DNA of 64,000 bases from Liolophura sinensis (lineage: Eukaryota; Mollusca; Polyplacophora; Chitonida; Chitonidae), in the NCBI RefSeq assembly GCF_032854445.1, contig NC_088302.1, positions 10,287,338 through 10,351,337 of the forward strand, in the 5' to 3' direction. A model generated the notes under the pieces. It was given only the letters and a program-made list of their open reading frames with translations, made no database searches and was not told where the DNA came from. The position numbers were made by a program, and so were the translations under genes. This document shows, one piece after another, positions 45,778-59,055 of the stretch; the stretch's first letter is position 1, and each line of letters begins with the position of its first letter.

Positions 45778-47739
45778 GTTTTGAATAAATATATTTACAC
45801 GGCATAAAAGTGCTGTGCACTGGCACCTATTGTATCTAATGTATACGTCTGCATAGCATGCAATTTTTCTCATGAGTTTTGCTCGGCTCAAAATAATCTT
45901 TAAAATAAATCCAACCACCTGGACATTTTTCAAGGAGTTTGACACATAGTTCATTTTATTGTTTTCCTTTCTTTTTATGAGAGTTACGTAGCGTAGATGG
46001 TCTTTGACGTATGTTTTCAAATGTTCACGCCACGTGTACTGAAATAATGGTCTTTTTTTAATAACATTTTTACTCCAACGTCGGTTTTGTATTTTCTGCA
46101 TCCATGCAACCATGGCTGCAATTGCCGTAAGGTTGTGAATTTTGATTATTTCTGTTATCTACACCGACCTTTTTAAATTTAATGTTGAATTCGGGATAAA
46201 TTGTTACAGTGTTATTTGTTGACACGTGGATCTCCAGGCAAAAGCTTCAACAACTGAGCTGAACGTTTATTTCAATTTGTTCAGGCAGGCTTAAATAGTC
46301 AGTAACACCTCACTTGGTATATCTAACATATGGCAAATCGTCCCTAAGGCAATATAGCTCCTTCAGAGCTTCCGAGGCCTAGGCGACCCCTGGACCCTCG
46401 CCTTTTTTGCTGGGACTCTTGCCCCCCTCAATCCCCCCCCCCCCACTTTGAAATTGCTTCCTACGCCCTTGAATCAATAGGAGGGTCTAAAAAATATTTA
46501 TGGGATCGATTTTAACAAAATATTTTGAAATGTGTCCAAATAAAATGCTTGAAGCCTTCGGTTACAGGTTTACATGTATTTATGTGAAAATTATTTCGCA
46601 AGCCGTCACGCAAACATTTTTCACATGTAATACGGCAGGTGAAGTAAGACTCGCATGGAGCATCTGAAGAATTTATAATTTGCTCAAAACGCCAGGGCTT
46701 GTTCCACTTGGATTATGAAGCGTAGTAACGCCAAAGTGGCCAAATTGGCCCAGTTGTTCCAAAGTGTAAAAAAAAAACTTAGGCCTGGTATTAACTTTAG
46801 TCCAGACTGAAGTGCCATTTACTGTGTATTAGGATGAGACTGGTATTAAGATTTAAACCTGGCTTAACAACTAGCCCCTGGCTTATCCACATCGCCGTCA
46901 ACTTCACAAAATCTGTTACTTTTTTTATATGAGTGACTGGCACTACTCACGACGTTGCGACCAATCAAAGAGAGACTTATAAACGATGGATATTATCCAC
47001 ACAACGTTATTCATTGGGCACTTGTAAAGATTTATACTAAAAATGCTTACTGAACAGTTTTCACAAAGAAAACTTCAACAATCTTACACAAAACTGATAA
47101 TCTTGTTGCGACAGTTTTTGTAAAATCTCAAAGCTGGGCAGTTCACGTTTAACGTCGCAGACGAATTATGCATTAACACATGGACACGCAGTCTGACAGA
47201 TGGATTTGAATTAATAACATGAATTCAGGGTTCAGTCGGATATATAAACCGGTTCACATCAAAGCAAACAAGTGTTCAGCTGGTGATGTAGACTTCATCA
47301 GGGAAATGTAGACTTCATTTTATGCATTAAAAAAATCAACGTATTTTTAATTAGTGTTCCTTTTTTCTTCTGATATCACTCATTTCCCTGTTTTCCTTTG
47401 CTAAAGAATTGGGCAGGCCTAAATAGACACTTAACTTTTCTGAAAATGACAACAGCTTCGACCTGCCTAAGCATGTACTTAATTGTAATTTTTAACCTTG
47501 CCATATTGCATTTAATCTGAAAGTGGACATGTGGCTTCTTTATACATGTACGTACCCATACCGTCCGAAAGTGGAAAAAAAAACAAGCATAGGGGATGTT
47601 TGTGAAGTTAGATGCCAGTTCACGGTTGCCAGTTCGATATTCAAAAGTAACTTAGGTGCCAGTTCCCAGTTTGATACTCAGATTAAAACAGCTATATCAC
47701 GCTATTTAAAAAAATATCACCACCAAACTTGGGATGTTT

Positions 47740-47777
<38 letters not shown>

Positions 47778-48150
47778 CACATTTTTGTGACATTGGTTTT
47801 GGGTTTGGCCTCCAGGAACGAATTGGCAACTGGCATCTGAATTGGCATCAGGCTTAATAGCAAAAAATCACACGGCCACCAAACTTGTTACCCATATATA
47901 GCTTCCGAATAATTAAGCTACATGCAGTATAAATCGTATACCGGTATGTGAAGAGATGTAAGACACAAAAAGAAAATTAACCTTCCCATGCATCTTTCGT
48001 CCACCCATTTGAATCAGATTTCTGGATTCATCCTTATGAATCATATTTCTGACATCAACAAGGCTATTAAATTTTACGGTTGAGTGCCCTCGCAGTAAAC
48101 ACGTTCTGGTCAACATGTTCTTTATTAAGAATGACAAATGACCTTTAACC
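45778..48150. other. Non-coding stretch with simple repeats
   Basis: A poly-C tract lies at about 46432-46444, and a (CA)n microsatellite fills 47741-47775. The phrase ccccccc-actttgaaattgcttcctacgccc near 46434 is typical of transposon-derived sequence, but I could not define an element. No gene recognised. Confidence 0.5.
47741..47775. repeat. (CA)n microsatellite
   Basis: Uninterrupted ca dinucleotide run of 35 bp. Confidence 0.98.
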
Positions 48151-48160
48151 TTTGATCTGG

Positions 48161-48204
48161 CCAATCGCGCATGCGCAAGGGAGCCGGCTTAAAGCAACAT
48201 GGCG
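48161..48204 (+). promoter_or_regulatory. TATA-less promoter: CCAAT, NRF1 and YY1-type sites
   Basis: CCAAT at 48161-48165 runs into a perfect NRF1 palindrome GCGCATGCGC (48167-48176). An AACATGGCG motif (ATGGCG at 48199-48204), the form YY1 takes just downstream of start sites of housekeeping genes, follows. Orientation and spacing point to transcription on the plus strand starting about 48180-48200. The ATG inside the YY1 motif opens only a four-codon frame and is unlikely to be used for translation. Confidence 0.7.
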
Positions 48205-48242
48205 TCGATCTGATTGTCAGCCGAGAGTGCCCTTCGTTCAAC
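48180..48242 (+). other. Probable untranslated first exon
   Basis: Runs from the putative start-site region to a strong donor, gttcaac|gtgagtcat, whose exon edge is 48242. It has no usable open frame. The first downstream exon with an acceptor and a Kozak-like ATG is at 55945, giving an intron of about 7.7 kb. Confidence 0.5.
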
Positions 48243-51200
48243 GTGAGTCATCCGACAAGCTTGTTTAATAGTTTTGCGTCAAATATGGTATGATTCGCTC
48301 CCAACAGAATAACAAACATGTGAGTCGTTCATGGGCATGCCTCATGAAAAGTGCCATGGTTAATTTAAATCTCTTTCAGTCCGTGCTTGCGGCCTCTCTC
48401 AAACTGTCGGTATTTTCGAAGTTCTCGGGAGTCAACTGACATTTCATTTCCAAACTGGGAGATCTCGCTGGCCTCTATTGGAATTTACCTCATTTTCTGT
48501 AGAAGGTTCTGACGTGATTCAGTTATTATCGTGCAGGTTAAGGTTTGCAGCATATGAAAGTCACCTGAGATTTTTTTTAAGATCTATAACAAGCATGAGC
48601 AATCATCTCAGAATAAGAAATTCAGTGTAAGTTTACAATTTTTTTTTTTTTATCATTACACAAATACGAATGTTCATGTAAGCCAATTGCTAAAATTTAC
48701 GATAATGCCAATAGTCCTCTGTAACATGCTTAACAAACGTGCACAAGTCCTTCAAGTTTGTGTGTACAGCAGCTAAATTATTGCTGATTACCCACAGTAT
48801 TACATGCTAATCATGCTAAAGTGGCACACGTACATGTATCCGGTTGTCTTAAGATTCAAGTCAGGATAATGGTAGTGAAATACACATGTGTATATCACAT
48901 GTTATGTATAATAAATACTGGTACACATGTGAAGCTTAATATTTTATTCATCCATACAAGATTTTGTCTCTTCCTTTGAACATGTGTAATACAATAGAAT
49001 TTTGGGGTTTAGCTCATGGTCATTCATGTGTGCACTTGCATCATTTCATAGCATGTGCCATGCAGTATCTCCTGGCAGAACGCCTACCCGCATGCACTGC
49101 ATCTGTATAATAATGTACAGCAAGACTTAGACATGCATACTGCTTGGTAGTCTGTGTTACACTTATATGTATGATTGCATGTATGATTGTATATAAAGAT
49201 ATACTTGTACTTGTAACATTCACAGAATGTACGATAACAAAGTCTGTTTTCAGGATGATCCCTTTGCTATAGTCCAAGATTGCTCTCACGTTAGGTTTGG
49301 CAAAATTTTGTTAGGCCATGGATGGCCCCAATCTAATGTCATAGTGCGCACCATTTAAAAACCTGATGCAGTTGCCGTGGCAGTGTGTTACAGCGTTTGG
49401 GACAAAAAGTATTTATCAAGTACGTCTCCACAGCCTTTAGGATTAGTGTCCAGATCCATCATTGTTTCATAATTAGCTACCCCTGGATACATCGTTAAAT
49501 TGAGTGCCAAAATATATTGAAAAAGGGTGGAACAAGTAATATGGCACTTAAAATCACTATATAATGAGGCTGGTTTTATTTTTTCCCTCGAATCACATCA
49601 TACCAGTCCAACCTTTATGAGCTGTCAAAGCTTCACCATTTACTACATTGTTGAAAACAGCTAAACTTGTTGAGTAACAACAAGTGTATTAAATTTCTCC
49701 ACAAAAAAGTTTGCTGTCATTGAAGAACCATGGAGTTAGTTTTTTAAGTTTCCAAACAATAGAATATTTAGTGTGAAGTGGATAGAAAGACAGGATAGTA
49801 GATAAATATTAAATCTTAAGATTAGATACATGTAGCATATTACAGGATAAAGGTACGGTCCACATTGTCAGTGTGGTTGGAAATGTCTGGATGAAGATCA
49901 AGGTCAACGTCGGATATCTCGGAATCCGAAGTCTGACCAGAGTGTCATAAATCAGAACATCAACGTCATCCTTGACGGGTTCAAATTCAGATAGCAGTAT
50001 ATTTGCTTCTGTGTAATAAATAATATGTCTAAACAGGTTAGAATCCTTACAATTAGGACCAGGAGTTAAATCTGGACACTAATCCTTCAAGTTTACAGAC
50101 GTCTGTGTTCCTTACCTTTTCGGCTGTCGATATATGGTAAGTAAAATGTTGATCTCGTATTTCCGAGGCCGAAAGGGTCCAAGATTCTTTGGTGATGCTC
50201 AAAGCGAACATATTTGGCAAGGGCAGAAAATTGCATCAGGTTTTTAAATGGAGCATGCTCTGATGGCTTGGGGCCATCCTTGGCCAAACAAAATTTTGCC
50301 AAAACTAACGTCAGAGCAATCTCTGACTATATTTGATAGTGCATGTATGTTAACGTATCTTTCATGATTATCTGTCAATAAGCCCTATTCAAATTTCACA
50401 AAAATTTTGCAAGAGCAACCGGACTCTGTGAATTAAACATAGCAATAACATATTGATATCAAGAAATTATATAATATGTATATATATGTATGTTTGTGTG
50501 TACATATATATATAATTTGCACTTGATTTGCATGGACAACAGTTTTTAGTGTTTATATACCAGCGCATGTCAGCATAAATTTTGTCCGGTACTTTGTAAA
50601 GTCATAATTATATGAAAAGGAGGAGAATGATATTATTTTGTAACTGATGAATACAGCGTGAAGTGATGGAACTCTTCATAATCTGTTAACAAGCAAAATT
50701 CTGTGGATCTCAGGAGATCTCCTCGGCACTTGAGCATGGCTTACATGATGATGTATAAGGATGATGCATTGTCCTGCATGCATGTGTGTACTGAATGATC
50801 TAAGAGAATTAAGCTGTACTTAAATATAGCATCAAATGTTAATGTCAAGTAATGCAGTCATGTAACTATATTTCCTATCAAGGCACCAATACATAATGAT
50901 ACCACATGCTGTAGAAAGAAGGCTTTTCCACTTGTCATCAACCTCAGATAATCTTCTTGTATCTTTGGCATGATTTCCTTATCATACATGTATGGAGAGT
51001 TATTTCTGGTGAATAGCTGACTATTATTGAATCATAGGGAAGGAAAGAATTAAATCAGACATTAAATATAAAAACTGAGGAAAAACCTGATGCGTAGATT
51101 AACATGTACGTGTCTGAGAGTTATATACGTGTGGCGTTACCCTTGACTGCATTCATGCAGATATACAATTCAACTGCTCTACGTGCAGACATTTACCAAC

Positions 51201-54200
51201 AATGAGAACTGCATTTTATGCGTGTGTAATGCCATGGTGGTGAATAGTTACAAGTATTGTCAGACTATGCGAGGAACTTTGACAGTTGCAAGAGAATACA
51301 TGCAAGTAAGTGGTGGGCGAGTAGAGGTCATCTCATTATTCCTGAATGTAGGACTTTATAATTGGACGGTGGGCAGAGGCAGGTCATGTCACCTTGTACA
51401 TATAGAACAGATGCCTCCATTATAAAGATCCACAATAAGCAAACCACTGGAGCATATCAGTAGTACATGGGAAAAGTGTCTACTTTGGTACTGTTGTTCT
51501 TGAGGTTCCAAAATGCTCTCAACTCTGAATTAACTTTGTTTTGGCAAAGAAAGTGTCGCTGACATAGGCAAGCTTGCATATATGTGTTTTACAATGTAGT
51601 TTAAGCTTGCAATAACATGTATGCAAATCTGTAGACATAGGCTGGTGGTGGTGTTCTTCTTGTGTGTGTTGAGGTGTGTTGGGGAGTAGAAATAGTACAG
51701 AGAATTAATACAAGCCCACTTTTAACCTTACAGCTATCTATGTGTGGATCTACATGCTTTTATTTTAGATATCTAAGATAGCAAGCTTAATACAGAATGA
51801 ATGAATGAACATGTCTTAACACTATTTCAGCAACATTGTAGCCATATTGTGGATTGAAGCTTGGAAGTTATTGGGAAATACATAGTGTGTATGTGTATAT
51901 GTATACATGTATATACAGTACACATAACATCAACCTCAATTTTTTGATTCTTGAGTAGAGCGTAAAACACCAACAAACAAATGAATCATTTCTCTTTTTT
52001 TTCTGATAATATCTGTGTTTTAATCAATACATGTATTTGTGAAATTATTAATATTTTTGATTTATATATCCATCATATGCTGTGATGCGAATATATGTTC
52101 ATCTTTTACAGTCTGACAGTGTAGCAATATTTTTTATCTGCAGTGATTGTAACTGATATACTAACTTTTAATGCCACACTTTTGACAGAGCCATAGCTGT
52201 GGAAAAAGGGTAGTGAATAGCCGGGTGTAGATCGACCTTGTGACTGAGAGCAACTGGCTTTTTGGCGACTGGAAACAACTAGGAACAGCCGGAAGCAAAT
52301 GGCCGGACGCTGGTTTTAGTCAGTCTACGTTTTCGAGATAAGCGCTATGTGTAGGTGGACTGCATCGAGTTGTACCTAGTTGCTTACGATTGCAAGTCGC
52401 CCTAGCTGCTAACATCCATTTAAATGTGTACATTTGTTGTACACTACCATAATAATATGTTTGTGGGGGGGGGGGGGGGGGGCGCAAAGAACAGACTGGT
52501 ACATATTGCATTTCAAACCGTGAGGAGAAAATCCCAGTATAATAAATTAAATGTGTAAACGTTTTGCCCCAGACAAGCCAGAGGAATCTGGATGCAGTTT
52601 TAATGGGCTTACTCTCTCAGGGTGTATTTTAACACAAATGAAAGAAGAAAAAATGCTATTTGCATAAACATGCACATGTCAAAAAAAAATTAGTTCTTTG
52701 CATCATTATGTGCAAGTCGGATCACTGCAGTGAACATAATCAAGCAGTACTCTCACATGTAAATTCAAAATTGCCATTTTCTGCAGGAAATGCAAATACA
52801 CTGTGTAAGTATTGTTTTAATAAAGTGTTGTTACTTTCTCAGATGTAGTCGTATCAATTTTCAAGTGACACAGTTTGCTTAATTCTGATTGATTTGTCCA
52901 CGATGTAGAGAAAAACTTAAAATGTTGACATCCGAAGTATCATGTTAAGGCCTTTGTTTGTGCCAGGAATTGCCTACATGCCAATCATTAGGTCAATGAC
53001 AGTATTTTTAGTTAAACAGAGCTGGCATTTATTTGCATTAGTACACCTGTTGACTTGTAGACAGACTATGATTAATTTTCAAAGATTCATATGTAAAACA
53101 AAATATATTAAGCAAATTCCTTCATTTTAAGATTGCATGGAGCACACTCAAAATTTTCAAAGTAAGATTAGTCTTCTTACAAATATATGTACAGGCGTAT
53201 AAATATACATGCAATGCATATAATAATCCCGTATGCATTATTTCTACTTCATGTATGTTAAATACTTGTAGGCTTGCCTGTATTGTAATATGATAGAAGC
53301 AGTACCGATATGTGATAGTATGACCTGGCAGTATTGCGTTTCATTCTGAACAGAGAAAAACATTTCAATCTGATATAAAACCCAATGCAAATAAGCAAGC
53401 AATGAAAATGTTTTGTTGAAATCTGTGCTGGTGACAACATGAACAAGGTGAAGCCTGGGTTCATTACAAAGTTTATATGACGTGTATAACTCGGCTATGT
53501 GAATCACTGATTGAATTGTCAGTAACTTACGATAATGTACTATACATGTACTGAACATGTTAAAGGTAGGTGAATTTTCAACCATTAGGAATCCATAAAA
53601 ACTTAGTCATAAAAAAAAAAAAAAATTGGCAAGGATTTGTGGAAAAAATGAAGTCATCAGGTATCTCCACTCAAGCTTGAAACAAAAACAGAGACACTTG
53701 TAAATGTACATTTATAGGCATTTTGTGTAAGTATGATGCGTAATGTAGCGTGAAAGTTTACATGCCTTGAGTGATTTTGGACATGAAGCTACATTGTAGA
53801 TGTACATCCAGACAGAAGGATTGTCAGCTTGTAAGTAAAGTACCGGTAGGTCTTAGAAGTTATGTTTTACAGACAAGTGTGGGAGGGCTTTACCCTTGAT
53901 GTGTATGTATAGTTTAATAGCCAGTTTCAATATACATGTAATTTAATACTAGAGTGCATGCTGTGGATTTATCTACATGAATGCCTATGTGTAAGTACAG
54001 GTACAGGTACATGCACATGTTGTTGTAAGAGAGTGTGTGCATACAGTTGTACTGTGCGTGGATTCTGTCATGGTTGGGCATCTGCATGTATGCAGAACAC
54101 AGAGAATGCACGCAAACCTGATGATCAGAAAATGGCGGTTTTATGCAGAGATTTAGTGTTGTTTGTGTACATTTAATGCGTCCGATATTCTGATTGGGAT

Positions 54201-55944
54201 GGGGTATACAGTTACCTGTAGGCTATTGTTTATGCTGTAGTTACATGTAGCTGATGACTGCTATATTCTTCAGACTGGTTTAGCAGGTTATAGCTATCCT
54301 GCAAATAGCTGGAGCGTTCAACACCAGACACATAGTAGGTAGCTGTGGATTTGTATGGGTAGTGTGTTTTCTCTGTATCATTGGAAAAAGAACCAACACA
54401 GGTTGAAGCATACTTTAAATATAAGTAAACAAAGCTATAACAAATTAAACTAGCACTGTAGCAAGCAAATCTGTCTCAACGTAAATTTAAATGCAATAAA
54501 TATACATATAAATCTAAACTAGGAAGCAGGATATATGTGCTTCAAAAAACCTTCTGATTTGGAGGTGTGGGTGGGTGTGCTATTGTGGGTGGTTTTGCGG
54601 CCTCATTCTTTGTTGATCCTTTAGGACAATATGTGGTTGTCTTTAAAACACCCATTGAAAATAACAGATATGCCATGCAAATGTGTACATCAAATGATGG
54701 ATGTTCATCAGTAAATATAACTTCCTAAAGGTTGGTGGTTTACCCTTGGCACCCTGGAGACAATAATTAGGCACTTTGTACATTTATGGAAATTGAGTGA
54801 ATAACTTAAGGTACCACTTCTGATACCACTTGTCATTGAACAACATAGTCTTATTGTGTTTCTGATTTTCTCATTAATGTTACCATATAATCTTAGCGTC
54901 ATTAATCATCAGCATGTAATTATTGTCTTCCAGAAGTATCTAAAGTATTTTCTTCACCTTTCTTGTATAGTTGTATACCACAATTTGGGCGTTATGCGTA
55001 CATCTTTGTACATATATGTACATGTTCTTGTGAAATGCTGTGTACCAGGTAGATTAATAGTGGGATAAGCAGAAAGCAGGATGTGACATAGGACTAGAAC
55101 CAGTTAGGCACGTTGCAAGCCCTGTTCCTGTTAGCACTGATCTAGCACCTCACATCTGACTTCTAATCGCTTTAGTATACATGTTGTAAGGTACTAGTTA
55201 CATACTGTAAGCACATGGGAAACATATGCAAGGTATTGTAACAAGCAGCTGATCTGTGACTGGGTAAAGAGTATTGGTACCTTAAATGTGTAGTCATGCT
55301 ATGCATGTAGTTGTTGTTTAGTATGTTAAAAGGAGGTTTATCAGGTACATTTGTTCATGTATATGCATAAGGAAGGTAAAACAGGTACCTGTCATACCTA
55401 AAGTTCAACTGGTTTGGTTTGGGACTGCTGGTCTTTCCACCCTGAATGTTAAGACCTAACCACTGTTACAGGGGGGCATGAAAAGCGAGAAATTTTTAAA
55501 TACATGTATGTGCACAATAAAAATCCAATCAAATAAATTGTGTTCTACTTAAAATAACAGCTAGCTGAAATGGATAACTGTAATATAGGCCTCTTTCTAC
55601 CTGAGTTAAATAGTGTAAAATTTTTTGACTGATTATTGTTGATATTTGAGAATAAAACCAGAAGTTATTAAATCAGAATCTAAAATGTATACGTTAGTGA
55701 TCTGTTATTGATATATACATCAGTTATAATGTACATGTACGTGGAACAATATGTACACATATTCAAATCATTGTAATATATCCATGTGGTCTGCTATGCT
55801 CAGTTTTATTGTTAGAAGCATGTCAGCGTAAGTTTATGTTGTATTTATGCCTGTACCATTAACTTTTAATGAACTTTTCATTCTGTTTTAATTTTACGTG
55901 TCCAGGAGTTAAAATAATATCTATCACTGTATTTCTCTTTGCAG
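48243..55944 (+). other. Probable long first intron
   Basis: Begins gtgagt and ends tttctctttgcag. It is AT-rich with many tacatgta-like words, an 18-bp G run at 52465-52482, and one inserted transposon at 49274-50325. Open frames inside it (for example 51183-51425, 53244-53585, 53958-54176) show no family and are probably chance. Confidence 0.45.
49274..50325. mobile_element. hAT-like element with long inverted arms, non-autonomous
   Basis: The two ends are inverted copies: left ccaagattgctctcacgtta and right complement cagagattgctctgacgtta, continuing through tttggcaaaattttgtt, ggatggcccca and ccatttaaaaacctgatgca. A further matching piece, ggattagtgtccagat, lies at about 49440 on the left and about 50080 on the right (as complement), beyond a deletion in the left arm. 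Flanks gctatagt (49266-49273) and actatatt (50326-50333) match at 6 of 8 bases, consistent with an 8-bp target duplication. A CAGAG terminus and 8-bp duplication fit the hAT superfamily. No transposase was found. Confidence 0.75.
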
Positions 55945-56071
55945 ACTTCCGAACATGTAAGGCGAAGATGACTAACAGGAAAAACTATGGATGTTTACCG
56001 CAGGGATATCTTGGAGAGATTTGTGCAATTGACAGGAGCAAAACCAGAGGCTGCAAAGGATATTTTATCAC
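55945..56071 (+). CDS. First coding exon, UBA-like domain start
   Basis: Acceptor tttctctttgcag ends at 55944 and donor tatcac|gtacgt begins at 56072. In the frame used, an in-exon TGA precedes the ATG at 55987-55989 (ctATGG, good context), so 55945-55986 is 5' untranslated. The 85 coding bases give 28 codons beginning MDVYRRDILERF and continuing VQLTGAKPEAAKDILS, leaving one base. The pattern 'FV.lTGA.p..A..iL' is that of the first two helices of UBA-like domains at the N-terminus of proteins such as p47/NSFL1C or OTUD7 deubiquitinases; the third helix, usually with WD, should be in the next exon. Which protein it is cannot be decided from 28 residues. Confidence 0.6.
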
Positions 56072-57923
56072 GTACGTGTTTTCTTACCATTCTATTCCAT
56101 TATCATCCATGACAACGATCTTAGATGTTTTTATCATATTTTCTCCTCTGTATATTCAGGGGAGAACATAGATTATGCTACATGTATGTCCATCTTTGTG
56201 TTTACTCTATCCATAAAACTGACCGACCTCATAGAAGTGAAACATCCGGGAGTTTGATATATATGAACAGGAGCCAAGTATAAACAAATGAAGTGACAGA
56301 TATATAATACACAGGCTTACTGATGGTACTAATGCTGTGTTGCCAGTTTGGTCGCAGTCTTAAGTCACAAAATTTGTTGAAGTTAAGGGATTCCCACACC
56401 TTTGCCCGATTATGTAGATCGATAGAGATGGCCAGTGTCATGGCTGTACATGTACTGTGCGAGTAACAAGTTCTTATAGGCAGTGTTAAGTGCCAGTCAT
56501 AGAAATATAGAAAGGGACCCAGAACATCTACAAACTGTAGCCAAAGTCAAAGATTTTCTGATGAATTTATTAATCCAAACCAAATGTTCATGACTAGATA
56601 GCATTTGCTAAGTGAAAACGGTATACAAGGACATGTCAAGTGGGGTCTCTTAGTCGCAGATCATTGCTTTACAAAGATGACGAAGCATGAGAATATTTCT
56701 TCAAAATCCTGGCAGTGTGGTAGGAGTGTAGAATCCTTCATCCATGTAGGACATGTTGCGTTAAGCCTCATTTCACCTGAGCATCTATGCAGAAGAATTA
56801 CATTGTCTCTTGATGAGTTATTGATGGATGCTCCAGCTCCTCTGAGGGTTTATATGGTGTGGACCAGTATGTCAGTCTGCGTGGACATATTGTATAGATA
56901 TAGACTTCACGACTTGGAATCACAGTATACAATAAAGGCTGTCCTAGCCCTGCTTCTGCCAGGGCTGTATGGCTGTACATGGTCACGGTTAATGACACAT
57001 TGTTAGTAGAACCTTAGGGACAATAGCTGGCCAGCATGTCCAATAGTGTTGATGGCCCTTTTTGCATATCAGCATATTTATTCAAGCGAACATGACCCAG
57101 ATATATTGCGCACACTGTTCATGTACAGTATTCAAGTACATATATGCATAGTTCGTGCGATAAATGGATTTATGCACATTGTTGTAATTTAAATGAAAAT
57201 CGGACTGTCCCAACAGGACATTTGCAATCGGTGCTATACATGTTACAGTAGTATCCCAGTTGACCCATGGATTTGGAAGCTGAGTTGGAATTTTCATCAC
57301 CTATTGCAGAGAAGTGATGTTTATTTCAGAAGATAGGAATGTTTACCATATAGATGTACATAAGTAGATATATGATGTATCTGTGTTTTTACCTGTAAGT
57401 ATTGCAATCTGTGTATCTACATGTACAGGTAAGTATTAAAGAAGGAATCTTTGTTTCTGTTTTGATTTTCTGCACAGCTGTTTTCTGGTTGACTTCACAC
57501 TTGCAATGTGTATTGCTTAGGATGGAAGGAAGTGCAGTGTTGGGTTTTCGCACATCTGTGTTACATTGTATGTGCAGATTATACAATGATGTCATCACAA
57601 ATGGGCTATGATTTGAACTAAATTTTTAATGCTCCTCTGACTTTTCTGTGCTGAATCCTACCTGCAGTACCACTTAATATCCAAACTCAGTGAGCCGGAA
57701 GGGATATCAGATATATCGTTGAGTCCTTAGTCCTTACTCAGGAGCTGCAGTTGTTCTTGAGTCTATAGTCTTGAGATTATAATATAATATATTATAACTT
57801 ATAATGACTATAATACTTGGTATTTCATATGCTTTGCTAAAAAATAGAGTGAGGAAACCGCTGCACAATACCAGGTACATGTGTACCTAGCTGACACACC
57901 TCTTGACACTAAAGGTCTCATAG
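56072..57923 (+). other. Probable intron sequence
   Basis: No exon recognised. A 133-codon open frame at 56605-57006 lacks family motifs and convincing splice or start signals and is treated as chance. Confidence 0.45.
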
Positions 57924-58196
57924 GTTGGGGGCCTCTGCGGCTCATTTGGTTAGCGCGCTGGCGCAGCGTAATGACCCAAGAGTCTCTCACCAATGCGATC
58001 ACTGTGAGTTCAAGTCCAGCTCATGCAGGCTTCCTATCTGGTCGTATGTGGGAAGGTCTGTCAGCAACCTGCGGATGGTCATGGGTTTCCCCGGGCTCTG
58101 CCTGGTTTCCACCCACCATAATGCTGGCCGCCGTCGTATAAGTGAAATATTCTTGAGTGCGGCGTAAAACACCAATCAGATAAATAAATAAATAAA
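57924..58196 (+). mobile_element. SINE family 1, full length
   Basis: Head ggggcctctgcggctcatttgg and gtgagttcaagtccagctc are both intact, the body is close to the other full copies, and the tail is agataaataaataaataaa. tctcatag at 57916-57923 and 58197-58204 is an 8-bp target duplication. One of the best-preserved copies in the window, hence relatively young. Confidence 0.95.
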
Positions 58197-58260
58197 TCTC
58201 ATAGATAGAATAAATGACCATGTTGTTCAGTGTACTGATGATCTGGACTTTATGAAAGTA

Positions 58261-58460
58261 TAGTAAGCTAAAGTATATGTACTTATATACAGCTCACACG
58301 CTTTATACACATGTAGTAAGCTAAAGTACATGTACATATACAACTCACATACTTTATGCACGTGTAGTAAGCTAAAGTAAATATACATACATACAGCTCA
58401 CATGCATTATGCACATGTAGTAAGCAGAAGGACATATATACAGCTCGCATAGATGTACAC
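58261..58460. repeat. Minisatellite, about 52-bp unit, four copies
   Basis: Units begin tagtaagctaaagta at 58261, 58314, 58365 and (tagtaagcagaagg) 58418. Each continues with a tacat/tatac segment, cagctcacatgc and ttatgcacatg. Confidence 0.9.
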
Positions 58461-58814
58461 TCTAAGCAGACCACTCTACCATTGAGTACCTCCTCACAGT
58501 TAGCTTAACATTGATTGTACTGTACGTGTTTATATTACTGTGCTTGCGTACAAGTACATGTATACATGTATACATGGAAACTATATGTACATGTTTATGA
58601 ATGTATTTAACTTGACCATCCTCCACTCATGAACCCACAGATCTAGCATAAATATAAATGCGGACAAGATAAATATGTACGGTAAAATATTAAAATGAAC
58701 TCTTACATACATTATTTCTACAATTCATAAGCCATATGTAGATGTTTACGTGAAGCAAACACGTGTAGATTTACATGCACTCCTTAAGATTCTTAAATGG
58801 TCTCTATTTGGCTA

Positions 58815-59030
58815 CCATGGCAACACAAAAATATGTGACTACCATGGCAACATTCATGTATATGATTACCATGGCAACATAAATGTATGTGACTACCATG
58901 GCGTCGTACATGTATGTGACTACCATGGCAACATACATGTATGTGGCTACTATGGCATCATACATGTATGTGACTACCATGGCAACATACATGTATGTGA
59001 CTACCATGGCAACATACATGTACATGCAAA
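58815..59030. repeat. Minisatellite, exact 27-bp period, eight copies, RFX-like motif
   Basis: Cores at 58815, 58842, 58869, 58896, 58923, 58950, 58977 and 59004, each 27 bp apart, most reading accatggcaaca then tacatgtatgtgact. Because 27 is divisible by three, both strands are open across it, which creates misleading repetitive open frames at 58750-59055 (plus) and 58804-59025 (minus). The ggcaac core is a perfect half of the RFX X-box; copy three (attaccatggcaac) is within one base of the full palindrome. Confidence 0.95.
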
Positions 59031-59055
59031 TGTATATGAGGTGATGCTACAGTAG

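Noticed and set aside
56605..57006. 133-codon open frame in the putative intron
   Set aside because: Begins at a non-ATG codon, lacks family motifs and sits in simple tacatgta-rich sequence.
58750..59055. 101-codon repetitive open frame (HVCDYHGNI-type repeats) and its mirror on the minus strand
   Set aside because: It is a by-product of a 27-bp minisatellite whose period is a multiple of three; both strands are open for the same reason, and there is no start context or splice signal.
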